This document shows, piece by piece, positions 37,247 through 46,454 of a stretch of 64,000 nucleotides of DNA (its first letter is position 1; every line of letters begins with the position of its first letter). A program made the translations under genes and the position numbers. Source of the stretch: Labilithrix sp. (GTDB lineage: Bacteria > Myxococcota > Polyangia > Polyangiales > Polyangiaceae); contig JAQBQL010000074.1 in assembly GCA_028287035.1 (NCBI GenBank), positions 38,816 through 102,815 on the forward strand, given 5' to 3'. A model generated the notes under the pieces. The model was not told the DNA's origin. It worked only from the letters and a program-made list of their open reading frames with translations, and did no database searches.

Positions 37247-38257
37247 ATGACAGCAGCACGTCAGGTCGTGCCGAACCGTACCTATCTGATCAGTCGACGC
37301 TGCACTCAGCGGCAGATGCTGTTGCGTCCGGACGTCGACACGGATCGAATCTACCTCTATTGCCTTGCCGAGGCGGTGGAGAGGTACGGTGTCGTGCTCC
37401 ATGGCTTCATTGCGATGAGCAACCATCAGCATCTCGTCATTCGAGATCCGACCGGTAACTTTCCCGACTTCCTCGCGCACCTGAACAAGATGATCGCCAA
37501 GACGATGAACGTGCTGCGCGGTCGCTGGGAGAACTTCTGGGCGACCGAGCAACCGAACGCGGTTCATCTGGTTCAGCCCTCGGACTGTTTTGACAAGCTC
37601 GTCTACGTTCTCACGAATCCCGTCAACGACCATCTCGTCGAACATGCACGGGATTGGCCAGGCGCCTGCTCGTTTGGACTCCACTTCTCGGGTCGGCCTC
37701 TCACCATCGCACGGCCACGCCAGTTCTTCGATCCGGACGGGAGAATGCCCCCGCACGCTACGCTGCGCATCGAGCGCCCCCTCGGGTTCGAGTCCCTCAG
37801 CGAGCTGCAGTGGACTGCCAAGCTTCAGCGCGCGATCAGCTCCGTGGAGGAGGACGCGCGACGGCGGCGCCTGCGCGACGGCTTACGCGTGCTCGGCCGA
37901 AAGGCGGTCTTGCGTGTCAGCCCCACGGACGTGCCGTCCAGCATGGCGGAACGGGGAGGGCTCCGCCCGCACGTCGCCTGCCGCAACGGGGCGGCACGGC
38001 GGAACGCGCTCGCATCCCTTGCGGTGTTTCGACGCCGACGACGCGAGGCACTCGAACGACATCTCGCGGGTGAGCGGGATGTCGTATTTCCCTATGGGAC
38101 CTTCCGCGCGCGAGGTTTCATCGTGATTGCCGACGATGACGCGGAGCTCCAGCGCACACTGGACCGAACCGTGGTCTCGGCCCCAGGCGTGACGCGCACC
38201 GTTGCAGGGTCGGACCAGCGAGACGCTCGACGAGCGCCGTCCTTGGCAACGGCCTGA
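37247..38257 (+). CDS. IS200-like / REP-associated (RAYT) Y1 transposase
   Basis: 336 aa. The N-terminal transposase domain has [19 protein letters not shown], the HUH motif in [13 protein letters not shown], an aromatic-rich [11 protein letters not shown], and the catalytic Tyr in [16 protein letters not shown]. The C-terminal 150 residues are Arg-rich. Single-copy Y1 transposases of this kind are associated with dispersed short repeats (REPs) rather than with flanking IS ends, and no terminal hairpins were recognised here. Several copies of TCCTGGGTTGTTG lie nearby, so this enzyme may mobilise them (inference). ATG 37247 follows GGAG with 8-nt spacing. Confidence 0.88.
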   Translation: MTAARQVVPNRTYLISRRCTQRQMLLRPDVDTDRIYLYCLAEAVERYGVVLHGFIAMSNHQHLVIRDPTGNFPDFLAHLNKMIAKTMNVLRGRWENFWATEQPNAVHLVQPSDCFDKLVYVLTNPVNDHLVEHARDWPGACSFGLHFSGRPLTIARPRQFFDPDGRMPPHATLRIERPLGFESLSELQWTAKLQRAISSVEEDARRRRLRDGLRVLGRKAVLRVSPTDVPSSMAERGGLRPHVACRNGAARRNALASLAVFRRRRREALERHLAGERDVVFPYGTFRARGFIVIADDDAELQRTLDRTVVSAPGVTRTVAGSDQRDARRAPSLATA

Positions 38258-38637
38258 GGTCGGGCTCGAGGGACGGGCCGCGCCGACGAGGGACGAGCGA
38301 GCGGTCGAGCGGAAGGCTCGTGCTGTTGTGGAGCTTCGCTCGCGAGGGAGGGTCCGCGAGTGCGGCGGAACCGCTCCGGTCGCAGTGCGGTCACGTGCGT
38401 GTAAGGTCGTCACGAGGAGACCGCAGACCGAGCGAAACGTGCGGCCGGCGCATCGGAGCACGCGCAGGTCGCCCGCAAGCGAGGGGCGCGTTGCCGGCCG
38501 AAGGAGCAACTCGCACCGCGCTGACGCCCTTTCCTCTGCCGCGCCGGCTCAACCCAGGAGAGCATGCGACCACAAGCCAGGAGCGTAGGACCAGGTCGGG
38601 CCCGCTGAGCGTGGTACATTGCGGCGCAGGTGACCTC
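38258..38637. other. 380-bp gap between the transposase and hmgA
   Basis: No credible gene. A copy of the dispersed motif in minus orientation lies at 38548-38560. GGTACATT near 38613 could be an hmgA -10. No flanking direct repeat marks the transposase boundary. Confidence 0.4.
38548..38560 (-). repeat. Dispersed motif CTCCTGGGTTGAG
   Basis: Minus-strand copy upstream of hmgA. Confidence 0.45.
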
Positions 38638-39927
38638 GTGAAGCCTCTTCTCTCCGGGTTCGGCAGCCACTTCTCGAGCGAGGCCGTCGCAGGCGCCCTC
38701 CCCATTGGACAGAACAGTCCGCAGCGGGTGCCGTTCGGGCTCTACGCGGAGCAACTGAGCGGGACCGCCTTCACGGCGCCCCGCGCGGAGAACCGGCGCT
38801 CGTGGCTCTACCGCCTACGGCCGACGGCGAGTCACGCGCGCTTCGAGCCATACGGACGACATTCGCTTCTTCGGACGGCACCTTTCAACGAGATCCCGCC
38901 GAGCCCGAATCGGCTGCGTTGGGACGCCATCCCGATTCCTACCGAACCGACCGACTTCGTCGATGGGCTCCTCACCTATGGTGGCAACGGCGACGTGGCG
39001 GCCGGGCATGGGATGGCGGCGCATTCCTACGTCGCGAACCGCTCGATGGAAGGACGTGTCTTCACGAACAGCGACGGTGAGCTTCTCATCGTGCCACAAC
39101 TCGGGGAGCTCATCATCGATACGGAGCTTGGCTCGTTCTCCGTCGCGCCGCTCGAGATCGCAGTCATTCCGCGGGGTCTGCGATTCCGTGTGCGCCTTCG
39201 CAGCGACAGCGCGCGAGGGTACGTCTGCGAGAACTATGGCAGCCTGTTCCGGCTCCCGGAGCTCGGCCCGATCGGCTCCAACAGCCTTGCCAATCCCCGC
39301 GACTTCGAGACGCCCCACGCGCGTTTCGAGGATCGTGAGGAAACAACCCAGGTGATCCAGAAGTTCCAGGGACAGCTGTGGACGACGACGCTCGGACACT
39401 CTCCGCTCGACGTGGTCGCTTGGCACGGGAACCTCGTGCCCGTGCGGTATGATCTCCGGCGGTTCAACACGGTGAACACCGTCTCGTTCGACCATCCCGA
39501 TCCGTCGATCTTTACCGTCCTCACGTCACCGACGGAGATCCCGGGGACTGCCAACTGCGATTTCGTCATCTTTCCACCGCGGTGGATGGTCGCCGAGGGG
39601 ACCTTCCGCCCGCCTTGGTTCCACCGAAACGTGATGAGCGAGCTGATGGGCCTCATCGTCGGTGCGTACGATGCCAAAGCGGAGGGCTTCGTGCCCGGGG
39701 GGGCCTCACTCCACAACCAGATGTCCGGGCACGGCCCCGACCGCGTCACCTACGACAACGCCGTGAATGCCAACCTCGTGCCCCACAAGATCGACGGCAC
39801 GATGGCGTTCATGTTCGAGAGCCGCGCGGTCATCCGTCCGACGCGTTGGGCCACCGAGACCCCGCTCGCTCAGGCGTCCTACGACGCGGTCTGGGACGAC
39901 TTCGCGAAGGCGAAGCTGCCCGTCTGA
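38638..39927 (+). CDS. hmgA: Homogentisate 1,2-dioxygenase
   Basis: 429 aa, typical length. The start [46 protein letters not shown] is diagnostic. Iron ligands appear in [11 protein letters not shown] (His about 328, Glu about 334) and [11 protein letters not shown] (His about 364). It opens the ring of homogentisate to maleylacetoacetate in tyrosine and phenylalanine catabolism. GTG 38638 is chosen from homology at the N-terminus. No other pathway gene (hppD, fah, maiA) is near, so it is detached from the usual operon. A repeat-derived hairpin follows the stop. Confidence 0.96.
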   Translation: MKPLLSGFGSHFSSEAVAGALPIGQNSPQRVPFGLYAEQLSGTAFTAPRAENRRSWLYRLRPTASHARFEPYGRHSLLRTAPFNEIPPSPNRLRWDAIPIPTEPTDFVDGLLTYGGNGDVAAGHGMAAHSYVANRSMEGRVFTNSDGELLIVPQLGELIIDTELGSFSVAPLEIAVIPRGLRFRVRLRSDSARGYVCENYGSLFRLPELGPIGSNSLANPRDFETPHARFEDREETTQVIQKFQGQLWTTTLGHSPLDVVAWHGNLVPVRYDLRRFNTVNTVSFDHPDPSIFTVLTSPTEIPGTANCDFVIFPPRWMVAEGTFRPPWFHRNVMSELMGLIVGAYDAKAEGFVPGGASLHNQMSGHGPDRVTYDNAVNANLVPHKIDGTMAFMFESRAVIRPTRWATETPLAQASYDAVWDDFAKAKLPV

Positions 39928-39953
39928 CGGAGAGGGACCGGCGCCAGCGCCCC

Positions 39954-39987
39954 GTCCTGGGTTGTTGATTCAACCGCAACCCGGGAC
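39954..39987 (+). repeat. Dispersed motif forming a hairpin after hmgA
   Basis: GTCCTGGGTTG (39954-39964) pairs with CAACCCGGGAC (39977-39987) across a 12-nt loop; one G-U pair, otherwise perfect. It starts 27 bp after hmgA and could stop or stabilise its transcript. This is the only motif copy seen with a full partner arm. Confidence 0.55.
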
Positions 39988-40093
39988 AGAACGCGCTCCG
40001 CGGCGGAAGGTCTCCTCCTCAGCGCTCGAGGGCACGGCGGGCGCCGCGAGGGCGCGCCGCTCGTCCGAACGGCCGCCCCTCCGCTCGCTTCGA

Positions 40094-40107
40094 CCTCAAC
40101 TCAGGAC
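40094..40107 (-). repeat. Dispersed motif, variant TCCTGAGTTGAGG overlapping the pirin stop codon
   Basis: As at 34526, the TGA of the variant motif is the stop codon of the gene. Confidence 0.45.
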
Positions 40108-40811
40108 AGGTCGAACACCAAGACTTCGGCGGCGGCGGCTCCCGCGATCTCCAGCCTACCCGGGGCGGCCACCGCGACGGCATCGCCGGCGTTCAACAGC
40201 TCGCCGTTGACCGTCACGCTGCCCTTCGCGACGTGCAGCCACGCGTGCCGGCCGGCCGGCACCTCGAAGGTGGTCTGTTCACCCTTGTCGAACAATCCCG
40301 CGTAGATGCTGACGTCCTGGTGCACCGAGATGGTGCCTTCGCGGCCGTCCTGGGTTGCGACAACGCGCAGCTTTCCGCGCTTTTCTTCGGGGGAGAATCG
40401 CCTCTCCTCGTAGCCGGGGGCGTACCCGGACTTGTCGGGCTGGATCCAGATCTGGAGGAAGTGGACCGGTTCCTCCTTCGAGCCGTTGAACTCGCTGTGC
40501 CGGACGCCGGTGCCCGCGCTCATCCGCTGGACGTCGCCGGGGCGAAGGACGCTACCGGTGCCCATCGAGTCCTTGTGCTCGAGCGCGCCCTCGAGAACGT
40601 ACGAGATGATCTCCATGTCGCGATGCGCGTGCGTACCGAAGCCCTGGCCGGGCGAGACCGTGTCGTCGTTGATGACGCGAAGGGCGCGGAAACCCATGTG
40701 CTTCGGGTCGTGGTAGTCCGCGAAGGAGAACGTGTGGAAGCTGTCGAGCCAGCCGTGCTGGGCGTGGCCTCGTTCGTTCGCGCGGCGGATCGTGAGGTTC
40801 GTGGTCGTCAT
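40101..40811 (-). CDS. Pirin-family protein (YhhW-like bicupin)
   Basis: 236 aa. The N-terminal cupin carries the metal site GFGTHAHRDMEIISYVLEGALEHKDSMG, with three His and one Glu, and then GTGVRHSEFN. The C-terminal cupin is degenerate (GRHAWLHVAKGSVTVNG). Relatives such as YhhW have quercetin 2,3-dioxygenase activity; the physiological role is usually unknown. ATG 40811 has AAGGAA about 10 nt upstream. The stop codon TGA is embedded in a motif copy (TCCTGAGTTGAGG). It is probably regulated by the neighbouring LysR. Confidence 0.92.
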   Translation of the reverse strand: MTTTNLTIRRANERGHAQHGWLDSFHTFSFADYHDPKHMGFRALRVINDDTVSPGQGFGTHAHRDMEIISYVLEGALEHKDSMGTGSVLRPGDVQRMSAGTGVRHSEFNGSKEEPVHFLQIWIQPDKSGYAPGYEERRFSPEEKRGKLRVVATQDGREGTISVHQDVSIYAGLFDKGEQTTFEVPAGRHAWLHVAKGSVTVNGELLNAGDAVAVAAPGRLEIAGAAAAEVLVFDLS

Positions 40812-40908
40812 GGGAGGCCGTTCCTTTCGAATGAGCCCAAGGTAGTGCCGGTCCAGCGGCGCCGGAATCCTCGGCGACGTGACGCCTCTCATCACGAGGC
40901 ATGATGGG

Positions 40909-41856
40909 TCAGCGCTCCAGCCCGACTCCCCACGCTGCGCACAACCCAGGAAGGGTGGTGGCCAGCCATTTGATGATGGGTTTCTTGCGGAGGCCGGCGG
41001 GGAAGACCAGGGCGAGGGGGAGGCGGTGCTGCTCGGCGCTCCAGGCCTCGAGCTCCAGGCGGAGGAGGTCGCCGCGCGCGAGGTCGTCATGGACGAGTGC
41101 TTCCGGGAGGTTACCCCAACCCAGGAGGCCCGCGATGAGCTCGCGTTTGGCGGACAGGTCGGCGACGCGCCAGGTTCGGGCGGAGAGGACGCCCTGGTCG
41201 GGGGAGCGGGGGCCGCCCGTGTCGCGCTCGCTCAGCACGATCTGCGTCTCGCCAAACACCGCAGCGTTGGGGATTGGCCCCACCATCGCGGCCAGCCGGT
41301 GCCCGCGGGCGGCGACCGGGACGAGCAGCACCGAGCCCACGGCGACGCGCTCCAGCGCCTCGGATGCGGCGAGTGGCGTCGCGATACCAACGTCGCAGTC
41401 GCGACGGGCTACCCGCGCGCCCACCGCCGCCATCGTGTCGGTCTCGATGCGGAGCTCGAGCGCCGGGAACGCCTCCTGCATGGCGCGCGCGAGCGCCACG
41501 AGGCCCCGCGGAGGGAAGACCGCGTCGACACACAGCGCGAGCCGCTCCGCGTGGCCGGTCTCGAGGCCTTTCGCGATGTCGCGCAGCCGGTCGACCTCGC
41601 CCAGCACCCGTCGCGCGGCCGAAACCACCGTGTGCCCGCGGGCGGTGAGCACGACCGACCGCTCGGCTCGGTCCCATACCTTGAAGCCGACGAGAGCCTC
41701 GAGGCCCGCCATCGCCTGGCTTATGCCCGATTGGGCACGACCCAGGTCGCGGGCGGCGGCCGAGAAGGTGCCGGCGTCGGCGACTGCGACGAGCACGCGC
41801 AGCTGGTCGAGCGTCACCCCGTCGAATGGCTGGGTCTTCTTCCGCATCTCTCGCAT
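40909..41856 (-). CDS. LysR-family transcriptional regulator
   Basis: 315 aa. The N-terminal helix-turn-helix VTLDQLRVLVAVADAGTFSAAARDLGRAQSGISQAMAGLE is clear, followed by RSVVLTARGHTVV and an effector domain. It lies on the same strand and 97 bp upstream of the pirin gene and may control it. ATG 41856 was chosen; a second in-frame ATG lies at 41847. Its upstream region includes a clean motif copy (41868-41881). The protein also spans two motif-like sequences in coding sequence near 40939 and 41117. Confidence 0.88.
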   Translation of the reverse strand: MREMRKKTQPFDGVTLDQLRVLVAVADAGTFSAAARDLGRAQSGISQAMAGLEALVGFKVWDRAERSVVLTARGHTVVSAARRVLGEVDRLRDIAKGLETGHAERLALCVDAVFPPRGLVALARAMQEAFPALELRIETDTMAAVGARVARRDCDVGIATPLAASEALERVAVGSVLLVPVAARGHRLAAMVGPIPNAAVFGETQIVLSERDTGGPRSPDQGVLSARTWRVADLSAKRELIAGLLGWGNLPEALVHDDLARGDLLRLELEAWSAEQHRLPLALVFPAGLRKKPIIKWLATTLPGLCAAWGVGLER

Positions 41857-41867
41857 GGCCGCGCCGC

Positions 41868-41881
41868 GTCCTGGGTTGTTG
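41868..41881 (+). repeat. Dispersed motif GTCCTGGGTTGTTG upstream of the LysR gene
   Basis: Clean copy 11 bp upstream of the LysR start; it is followed by a G-rich stretch. Confidence 0.55.
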
Positions 41882-41982
41882 TTGGAGCGTAGCCGAGGCG
41901 GGGGCGGGGGGGGGCGAGTGCGCGCGGCGGGCGGGGGCAGGCGAGCACGATGGTTGCAGCGCGCCGCCGGGGGCGCCATGTC

Positions 41983-42369
41983 ATGGCGATGCCCGCACCC
42001 GACCTCGAACGCGACCTGCATGCGAGCCTGCTCGACCTCCACAAGCACCTGCTGGACGTGACGCGCGCCCGCTACGAGAAGGACCACGGGCCCGTCGGCA
42101 GCCCTGGCGAGTACCTCCAGCTCGTCATCGGGCACGACAGCTTCGCCTGGCTACGGCCGCTCTCGATGCTGCTCGTCGAGCTCGACGACAAGGACATCCT
42201 CGCCGAGGTCGGCGGCGCCCGCGCTCTCGCCGAGCGCACGTTCTCGGACGGGAACGTCTTCTACGACCGGCTGCTCGACATCCTCCGCGAGCACGAGTCC
42301 CTCGCCGCCCCACACGCGGAGGCGATGCGCGCGCTCCAGGCGCTGCCCGCCCGCGAGCTCGACGCCTGA
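41983..42369 (+). CDS. Conserved-looking alpha-helical protein of unknown function
   Basis: 128 aa from ATG 41983. It is all-helical in appearance, with DLERDLHASLLDLHKHLLDVTRARYEKDHGPVGSPGEYLQLVIGHDSFAWLRPLSMLLVELDD, and an N-terminal His/Asp/Leu-rich helix. No catalytic motif or membrane segment. It converges on the receiver-kinase gene with a 7-bp gap. I do not recognise the family. Confidence 0.55.
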   Translation: MAMPAPDLERDLHASLLDLHKHLLDVTRARYEKDHGPVGSPGEYLQLVIGHDSFAWLRPLSMLLVELDDKDILAEVGGARALAERTFSDGNVFYDRLLDILREHESLAAPHAEAMRALQALPARELDA

Positions 42370-42376
42370 ACCGCCG

Positions 42377-43669
42377 TCACACGTGACGGGGCGCGAGCCG
42401 CACGATGCTGCCGCTCGGCGGGATCGAGGCGCTCCGCGAGTCATCACCCAGACTGGCATTCCCCGCCTGGGGAAGCAGCACCGTGAAGCGCGTCCCCTTG
42501 CCCCGCGTGCTCGTCACCTCGACGCGCCCGCCCGACTGGTCGACCATCTCGCGGACGATCGCGAGGCCGAGCCCCGTCGCGCCGAGCGCCTGCTTGGTCG
42601 TGAAGTACGTGTCGAACAGGCGGTCGACGTTCTCGGGGGCCACGCCCGGTCCGTTGTCCTCGACGACGATCGCCATCGCGGCGTCGCCGCGACGCTCGAC
42701 GCTCACCGTGATCCGCGGCTCCTCGTACCCGTCGTCGAGCGACGGAGCGCGCGCCGCCTTCAACATCTTCTCGTCGAGCGCCTCGGCCGCGTTCTTGAGC
42801 AGGTTGATGAGCACCCCCTCCATCACGCCGCGGTCGGCCTCGACCTGAAGCGGCGAATGAGGGAGCACGAGATTCGTCTTGGCGCCCTTCAGCACCCCCG
42901 CCCTCCGGAGCAGCTCCACCGTGCTGCACGCGAGCATGCCCATGTCGAGGTGCTCGACCCGCGACCGCCGCGGCCGCGAGAGCTCGGTCAGTGCCCGCGT
43001 GTGGTCCTGCATGCGGTTCTTCACGAGGCCGAGGACGCCGATGTCCTCGCTCGCCGGCACCTCGCCGCGGTCGATCTGCGATTGCACGAGCTCGAGCGAG
43101 TTCGAGAGGGCGCTCACGAGCGTCCCGATCTCCTGCCCGATCGAGCCCGCCATCGTCCCGAGCGTCGCCTGGCGACCGAGCCGCGTCATCTGGGCGTCGA
43201 CCCTGGGATGGCGCGAGACCTCGGCCGACGCGATCGCCTCCTCGAGCGCGCTCGCGAGCACCGCCGGAGGACAGGGCTTCGTCAAGAATCGATGCACGCC
43301 CGCCTGGTTCACCGCCGCGATCGCGTTGGTGACGTCCGCGAAGCCCGTCAGCAGGATCCGCGTGGTATCGGGGGCGCGACTACGAACTTCGGTGAGGAGC
43401 TGGATGCCATCCATCTTCGGCATACGAAGATCGGAGATGACGGCGAGGAACGTCGTCGTCGCGAGCACCTCGAGCGCCGCGGCGCCGCTGGTCCGCGACA
43501 CCACCTCGTAGTTCCGACGCAGGTGGAGGGCGAGCCCGTCGAGCACCTGTCGCTCGTCGTCGACCAGGAGGATCCGGGGCTTCACGTCACCGCCCGGCAC
43601 GTCGGTCTCGGTGCCGGCCATGACCGTGGGGTGCAGTGCGACGTCTTGATTTGCAGCGTTCTTCTTCAT
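42377..43669 (-). CDS. Receiver fused to a histidine-kinase-like domain lacking the phospho-His
   Basis: 430 aa. The N-terminal receiver (VDDERQVLDGLALHLRR, Asp in AVISDLRMP, Lys in LTKPCPP) is intact. The dimerisation helix reads LGTMAGSIGQEIGTLVSALSNSLEL: the His of the usual GSIAHEINNPL pattern is Gln. The ATPase domain is intact (LINLLKNAAEAL, DNGPGVAP, TGLGLAIVREM). It may act as a scaffold, phosphatase or a partner in a heterodimer with the upstream kinase. It is the last gene of a signalling operon, 28 bp after the HDOD gene. Confidence 0.88.
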   Translation of the reverse strand: MKKNAANQDVALHPTVMAGTETDVPGGDVKPRILLVDDERQVLDGLALHLRRNYEVVSRTSGAAALEVLATTTFLAVISDLRMPKMDGIQLLTEVRSRAPDTTRILLTGFADVTNAIAAVNQAGVHRFLTKPCPPAVLASALEEAIASAEVSRHPRVDAQMTRLGRQATLGTMAGSIGQEIGTLVSALSNSLELVQSQIDRGEVPASEDIGVLGLVKNRMQDHTRALTELSRPRRSRVEHLDMGMLACSTVELLRRAGVLKGAKTNLVLPHSPLQVEADRGVMEGVLINLLKNAAEALDEKMLKAARAPSLDDGYEEPRITVSVERRGDAAMAIVVEDNGPGVAPENVDRLFDTYFTTKQALGATGLGLAIVREMVDQSGGRVEVTSTRGKGTRFTVLLPQAGNASLGDDSRSASIPPSGSIVRLAPRHV

Positions 43670-43697
43670 GAGTGTTCCCCTCGAGTCCCCTCGGTCC

Positions 43698-44789
43698 TCA
43701 CGCGGCCTTCTCGGCGTCGCGTTCCGCGACGAGCGCGGCGACCCTCTGCTTCATCTCTTCGATCTCGGAGACCGTCGCCGACCGCAGACCGCCGAGGACC
43801 TCGTCGTTGATGCGCTCCGCATGGTGGACGGCGGCCACCGTGGGCGGCCGGCCCACGCAGTCGTCGTGATGGCGCCCGACCGCATCGATGACGGTCGCCG
43901 GCAGCCCCCACAGCGCGAGCAGATAGGCGCCGACCTTCGCGTGGCGCGCATCCTCCATGGCATCGGGCATGCCGGAGGCGAGCACCAGCTTGCCCACGTC
44001 GTGCAGCATGCCGGCCGAGAAGGCGTCGCGCCGGTCGCGCTCGGGCGCGAGGTCCGAGGCGAGCGAAGCCACGAGCTGCGAGTGCTCGTGGAGCTGCTCG
44101 CCGAGCTGCCGGATGTGCGGAGAGATCGTCTTCGGGTCGAAGAGACCCGTCGACAGCGTCAGGCATTTCAGGGCCTCGCGGCCGAAGAGCGGGATCGCCT
44201 GGGTCACCGTGGTCACCGAACGACCGGCACCGAAGAATGCCGAGTTCGCCAGCTGCAAGACCTTCGCGGTGACCGCGATGTCGGACGCGATGACCGCCGC
44301 GACGTCGACCGTGCACGAGTTGTCGTCCTCGAGCACGCGCACGAGGCGGGCGTACGTCTGCGGGAGCGGCGGCAACGCCCCGAGGCTCCCGACCAGCGAG
44401 CGGACCTCCGGGTCGGCGACGAGATCACCGAGCACGCACGCCCGCGCGAGCACGCCCTCGAGCTCGGCGAGCCCGCAGGGCTTCGTCAGCGACTGGTGCG
44501 CATACGGAATGACGGCCAGCGCCTTGTTCCGCTCGGGATCGCCGGAGAGGACGATGCGGACGGTCTGCGGGTGGTGCGTCCGCACGTGCTTCAGCAGCGT
44601 GACCCCGTCGACCCTGGGCATGCGCAGGTCGGTGACGATGACGTCGTACGAGCCGAGCTCGAGGAGCGCCAGCGCACGCTCGCCGCCGAGCGCAAACTCC
44701 ATGGCCCAGTCGTTGCGGTGCTTGCGGAGCGAGGCGCGGAGCCCGTCCAGCACGTTGGCCTCGTCGTCCACGAACAGGATGCGCTTCAT
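43698..44789 (-). CDS. Response regulator with HDOD output domain
   Basis: 363 aa. Residues 1-125 are a receiver (FVDDEANVLDGL, Asp in VIVTDLRMPRVDG, Lys in LTKPCGL). Residues about 130-330 form an HDOD domain (LPPLPQTYARLVRVLEDD, IASDIAVTAKVLQLANSAFFG, AGMLHDVGKLVLASG). This arrangement is close to c-di-GMP-phosphodiesterase-like HD-GYP regulators, but HDOD domains usually lack that activity. It overlaps the histidine-kinase gene by 4 nt and is its likely output. Confidence 0.92.
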   Translation of the reverse strand: MKRILFVDDEANVLDGLRASLRKHRNDWAMEFALGGERALALLELGSYDVIVTDLRMPRVDGVTLLKHVRTHHPQTVRIVLSGDPERNKALAVIPYAHQSLTKPCGLAELEGVLARACVLGDLVADPEVRSLVGSLGALPPLPQTYARLVRVLEDDNSCTVDVAAVIASDIAVTAKVLQLANSAFFGAGRSVTTVTQAIPLFGREALKCLTLSTGLFDPKTISPHIRQLGEQLHEHSQLVASLASDLAPERDRRDAFSAGMLHDVGKLVLASGMPDAMEDARHAKVGAYLLALWGLPATVIDAVGRHHDDCVGRPPTVAAVHHAERINDEVLGGLRSATVSEIEEMKQRVAALVAERDAEKAA

Positions 44790-45946
44790 GGGGCCGAGGC
44801 GCTTCCCGCCGCCGGCTCGAGCGGCAGGCGGATCTCGAAGATCGTGCCGCGCCCGCGCTCGGACTCGAAGGTCAGCGTGCCGCCGTGCTTCACGACGATC
44901 GACCGCGCCATCGTCAGGCCCTGGCCCGTCCCCTTGCCGACGGGCTTCGTCGTGAAGAACGGATCGAAGATCTTCTGCGCGAGGTGGGCGGGGATGCCCG
45001 ATCCGGTGTCGGAGATCCGGATCACCGCCCACTGCTCGTGACAGTAGGTCGCGATGTTGATGGTGCCGCGCTGCTCCGTGCCCTCGACCCGCTCGCCCAC
45101 GGCGTGCGCCGCGTTGACGACGAGGTTGAGGAACACCTGGTTCAGCTCCCCGAGCTGACACGGCACGAGCGGGAGCTCACCGAGGTCGAGCTCGACGTCC
45201 GCCACGTACTTGTACTCGTTGCGGCACACGACGACGGTCGACGAGAGCGCGTCGTTCAGGTTCGCCGGCGCCTTCGACTCGCTGCCCGGATGCGCGAAGG
45301 CCTTCATTGCCCGCACGATCGCCGCGACCCGGCTGATGCCGTCGAGCGATCGCTCGATCGCGCCCGGGATCTGCTCGACGACGAACTCACCGTCGGCCAC
45401 GTTCCAGACGCGCCGGAGCTCCGCCGCCTCGTCGAGGACGCCGTGGCGCTCCAGCACCGCGGGCAGCTCCACGACGCGCGCGAGCACCGGGAGAAGGTCG
45501 GAGAACGCGCCCTGCAGGAAGTGCACGCTGTCCGACAGGTACTGGATCGGCGTGTTGATCTCGTGCGCGACTCCCGCGGCGAGCTGACCGACTGCCTCGA
45601 GGCGCTGGGCGAGACGGAGCTCGCCCTCCACGCGCTCGCGCCCGGCCTTCTCCTCCTCCAGCCGATCGTTCGCCTCCGCGAGAGCGGTCAGGGTCGTCGC
45701 GAGATCCTGCGCGGTCAGCATGAGCTGATCGTTGGCAGTCTCGAGCTCCATCGTGCGCGCGCTGACGCGCATCTCGAGCTCCGCATTCATGAGCGCGAGC
45801 GCCTCGGCGCGTCCCATCGTCAGCGGCCGATAGCTCGGAACGGGCATGCGGCCGGACAGGGAGCCGAGAGGAACGCTCGGTCGCGAGGGCGGCTCGTGGG
45901 CCTCCGGCGCGGCCGAGGAGCGATGATGGGAACGCGACGCGCTCAT
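44786..45946 (-). CDS. Soluble sensor histidine kinase with coiled-coil N-terminus
   Basis: 386 aa. There is no membrane segment. A Ser/Pro-rich N-terminus (about 1-45) leads to a coiled coil (MNAELEMRVSARTMELETANDQLMLTAQDLATTLTALAEANDRLEEEK) and a HisKA domain (GVAHEINTPIQYL). The ATPase domain (NLVVNAAHAV, DTGSGIP, GTGQGLTMARSIV) is intact. The coiled coil suggests a partner protein for input. It starts an operon with the HDOD and receiver-kinase genes. Confidence 0.92.
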   Translation of the reverse strand: MSASRSHHRSSAAPEAHEPPSRPSVPLGSLSGRMPVPSYRPLTMGRAEALALMNAELEMRVSARTMELETANDQLMLTAQDLATTLTALAEANDRLEEEKAGRERVEGELRLAQRLEAVGQLAAGVAHEINTPIQYLSDSVHFLQGAFSDLLPVLARVVELPAVLERHGVLDEAAELRRVWNVADGEFVVEQIPGAIERSLDGISRVAAIVRAMKAFAHPGSESKAPANLNDALSSTVVVCRNEYKYVADVELDLGELPLVPCQLGELNQVFLNLVVNAAHAVGERVEGTEQRGTINIATYCHEQWAVIRISDTGSGIPAHLAQKIFDPFFTTKPVGKGTGQGLTMARSIVVKHGGTLTFESERGRGTIFEIRLPLEPAAGSASAP

Positions 45947-46068
45947 CGAGCGAGCCGCGGGCCGTGGGCGATCTGGATCATGCGACCTCGTGCAAGGGGA
46001 CCACGAGTAGAGCGGCCACCTCGCCGCTCCCCTTCAGGGTCCTCCTCGCCGATCGCGCGGAAAAGGTC

Positions 46069-46431
46069 TTACATCCGGCTTCGGCCGTCGACGTGCTTGA
46101 TCGTCAGCTTCTCGGGGTCGACGTCGTCGAGGCACCGCACGTTGATCGCCACCATCGGCGTTCCATCCGGCATCTTCCCGCGGGCGAACGAGGTCACGCC
46201 GCACGTCTTGCAGAAGAGGTGATGGATGACCTGCTTGTTGAAGAGGTAGTCCGTGAGGTTGTCCTCCCCCGAGTGCAACGTGAAGGAGGCCTCGTCTGCG
46301 AACGTCAGCAGAGTGCCCTTCTTCGTGCACATCGAGCAGTTGCAGGCGATCGCCGAGTCGGCGGCGACCTTCACCTCGTAGCGGACCTTCTTGCAGTGAC
46401 AGCCGCCGGTCTGGACGCGTGCTTCGCTCAT
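46069..46431 (-). CDS. GFA-family (glutathione-dependent formaldehyde-activating enzyme-like) protein
   Basis: 120 aa. The zinc-binding motifs GGCHCKKVRYEV, CNCSMCTKKG and FCKTCGVTSFARG are the GFA fold. GFA proteins catalyse or assist spontaneous adduct formation between formaldehyde and glutathione, but many family members have other or no known activity. No GST or dehydrogenase lies adjacent. ATG 46431. Confidence 0.9.
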   Translation of the reverse strand: MSEARVQTGGCHCKKVRYEVKVAADSAIACNCSMCTKKGTLLTFADEASFTLHSGEDNLTDYLFNKQVIHHLFCKTCGVTSFARGKMPDGTPMVAINVRCLDDVDPEKLTIKHVDGRSRM

Positions 46432-46454
46432 CGGCTCAGTCTACGCGCCGCGCC

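Noticed and set aside
39341..39355. AAACAACCCAGG within hmgA
   Set aside because: Lies in conserved coding sequence (ETTQVIQ); probably chance rather than an inserted repeat.
40939..41130. Motif-like sequences within the LysR coding region
   Set aside because: Only the core matches and both are explained by the encoded protein; not counted as clean copies.
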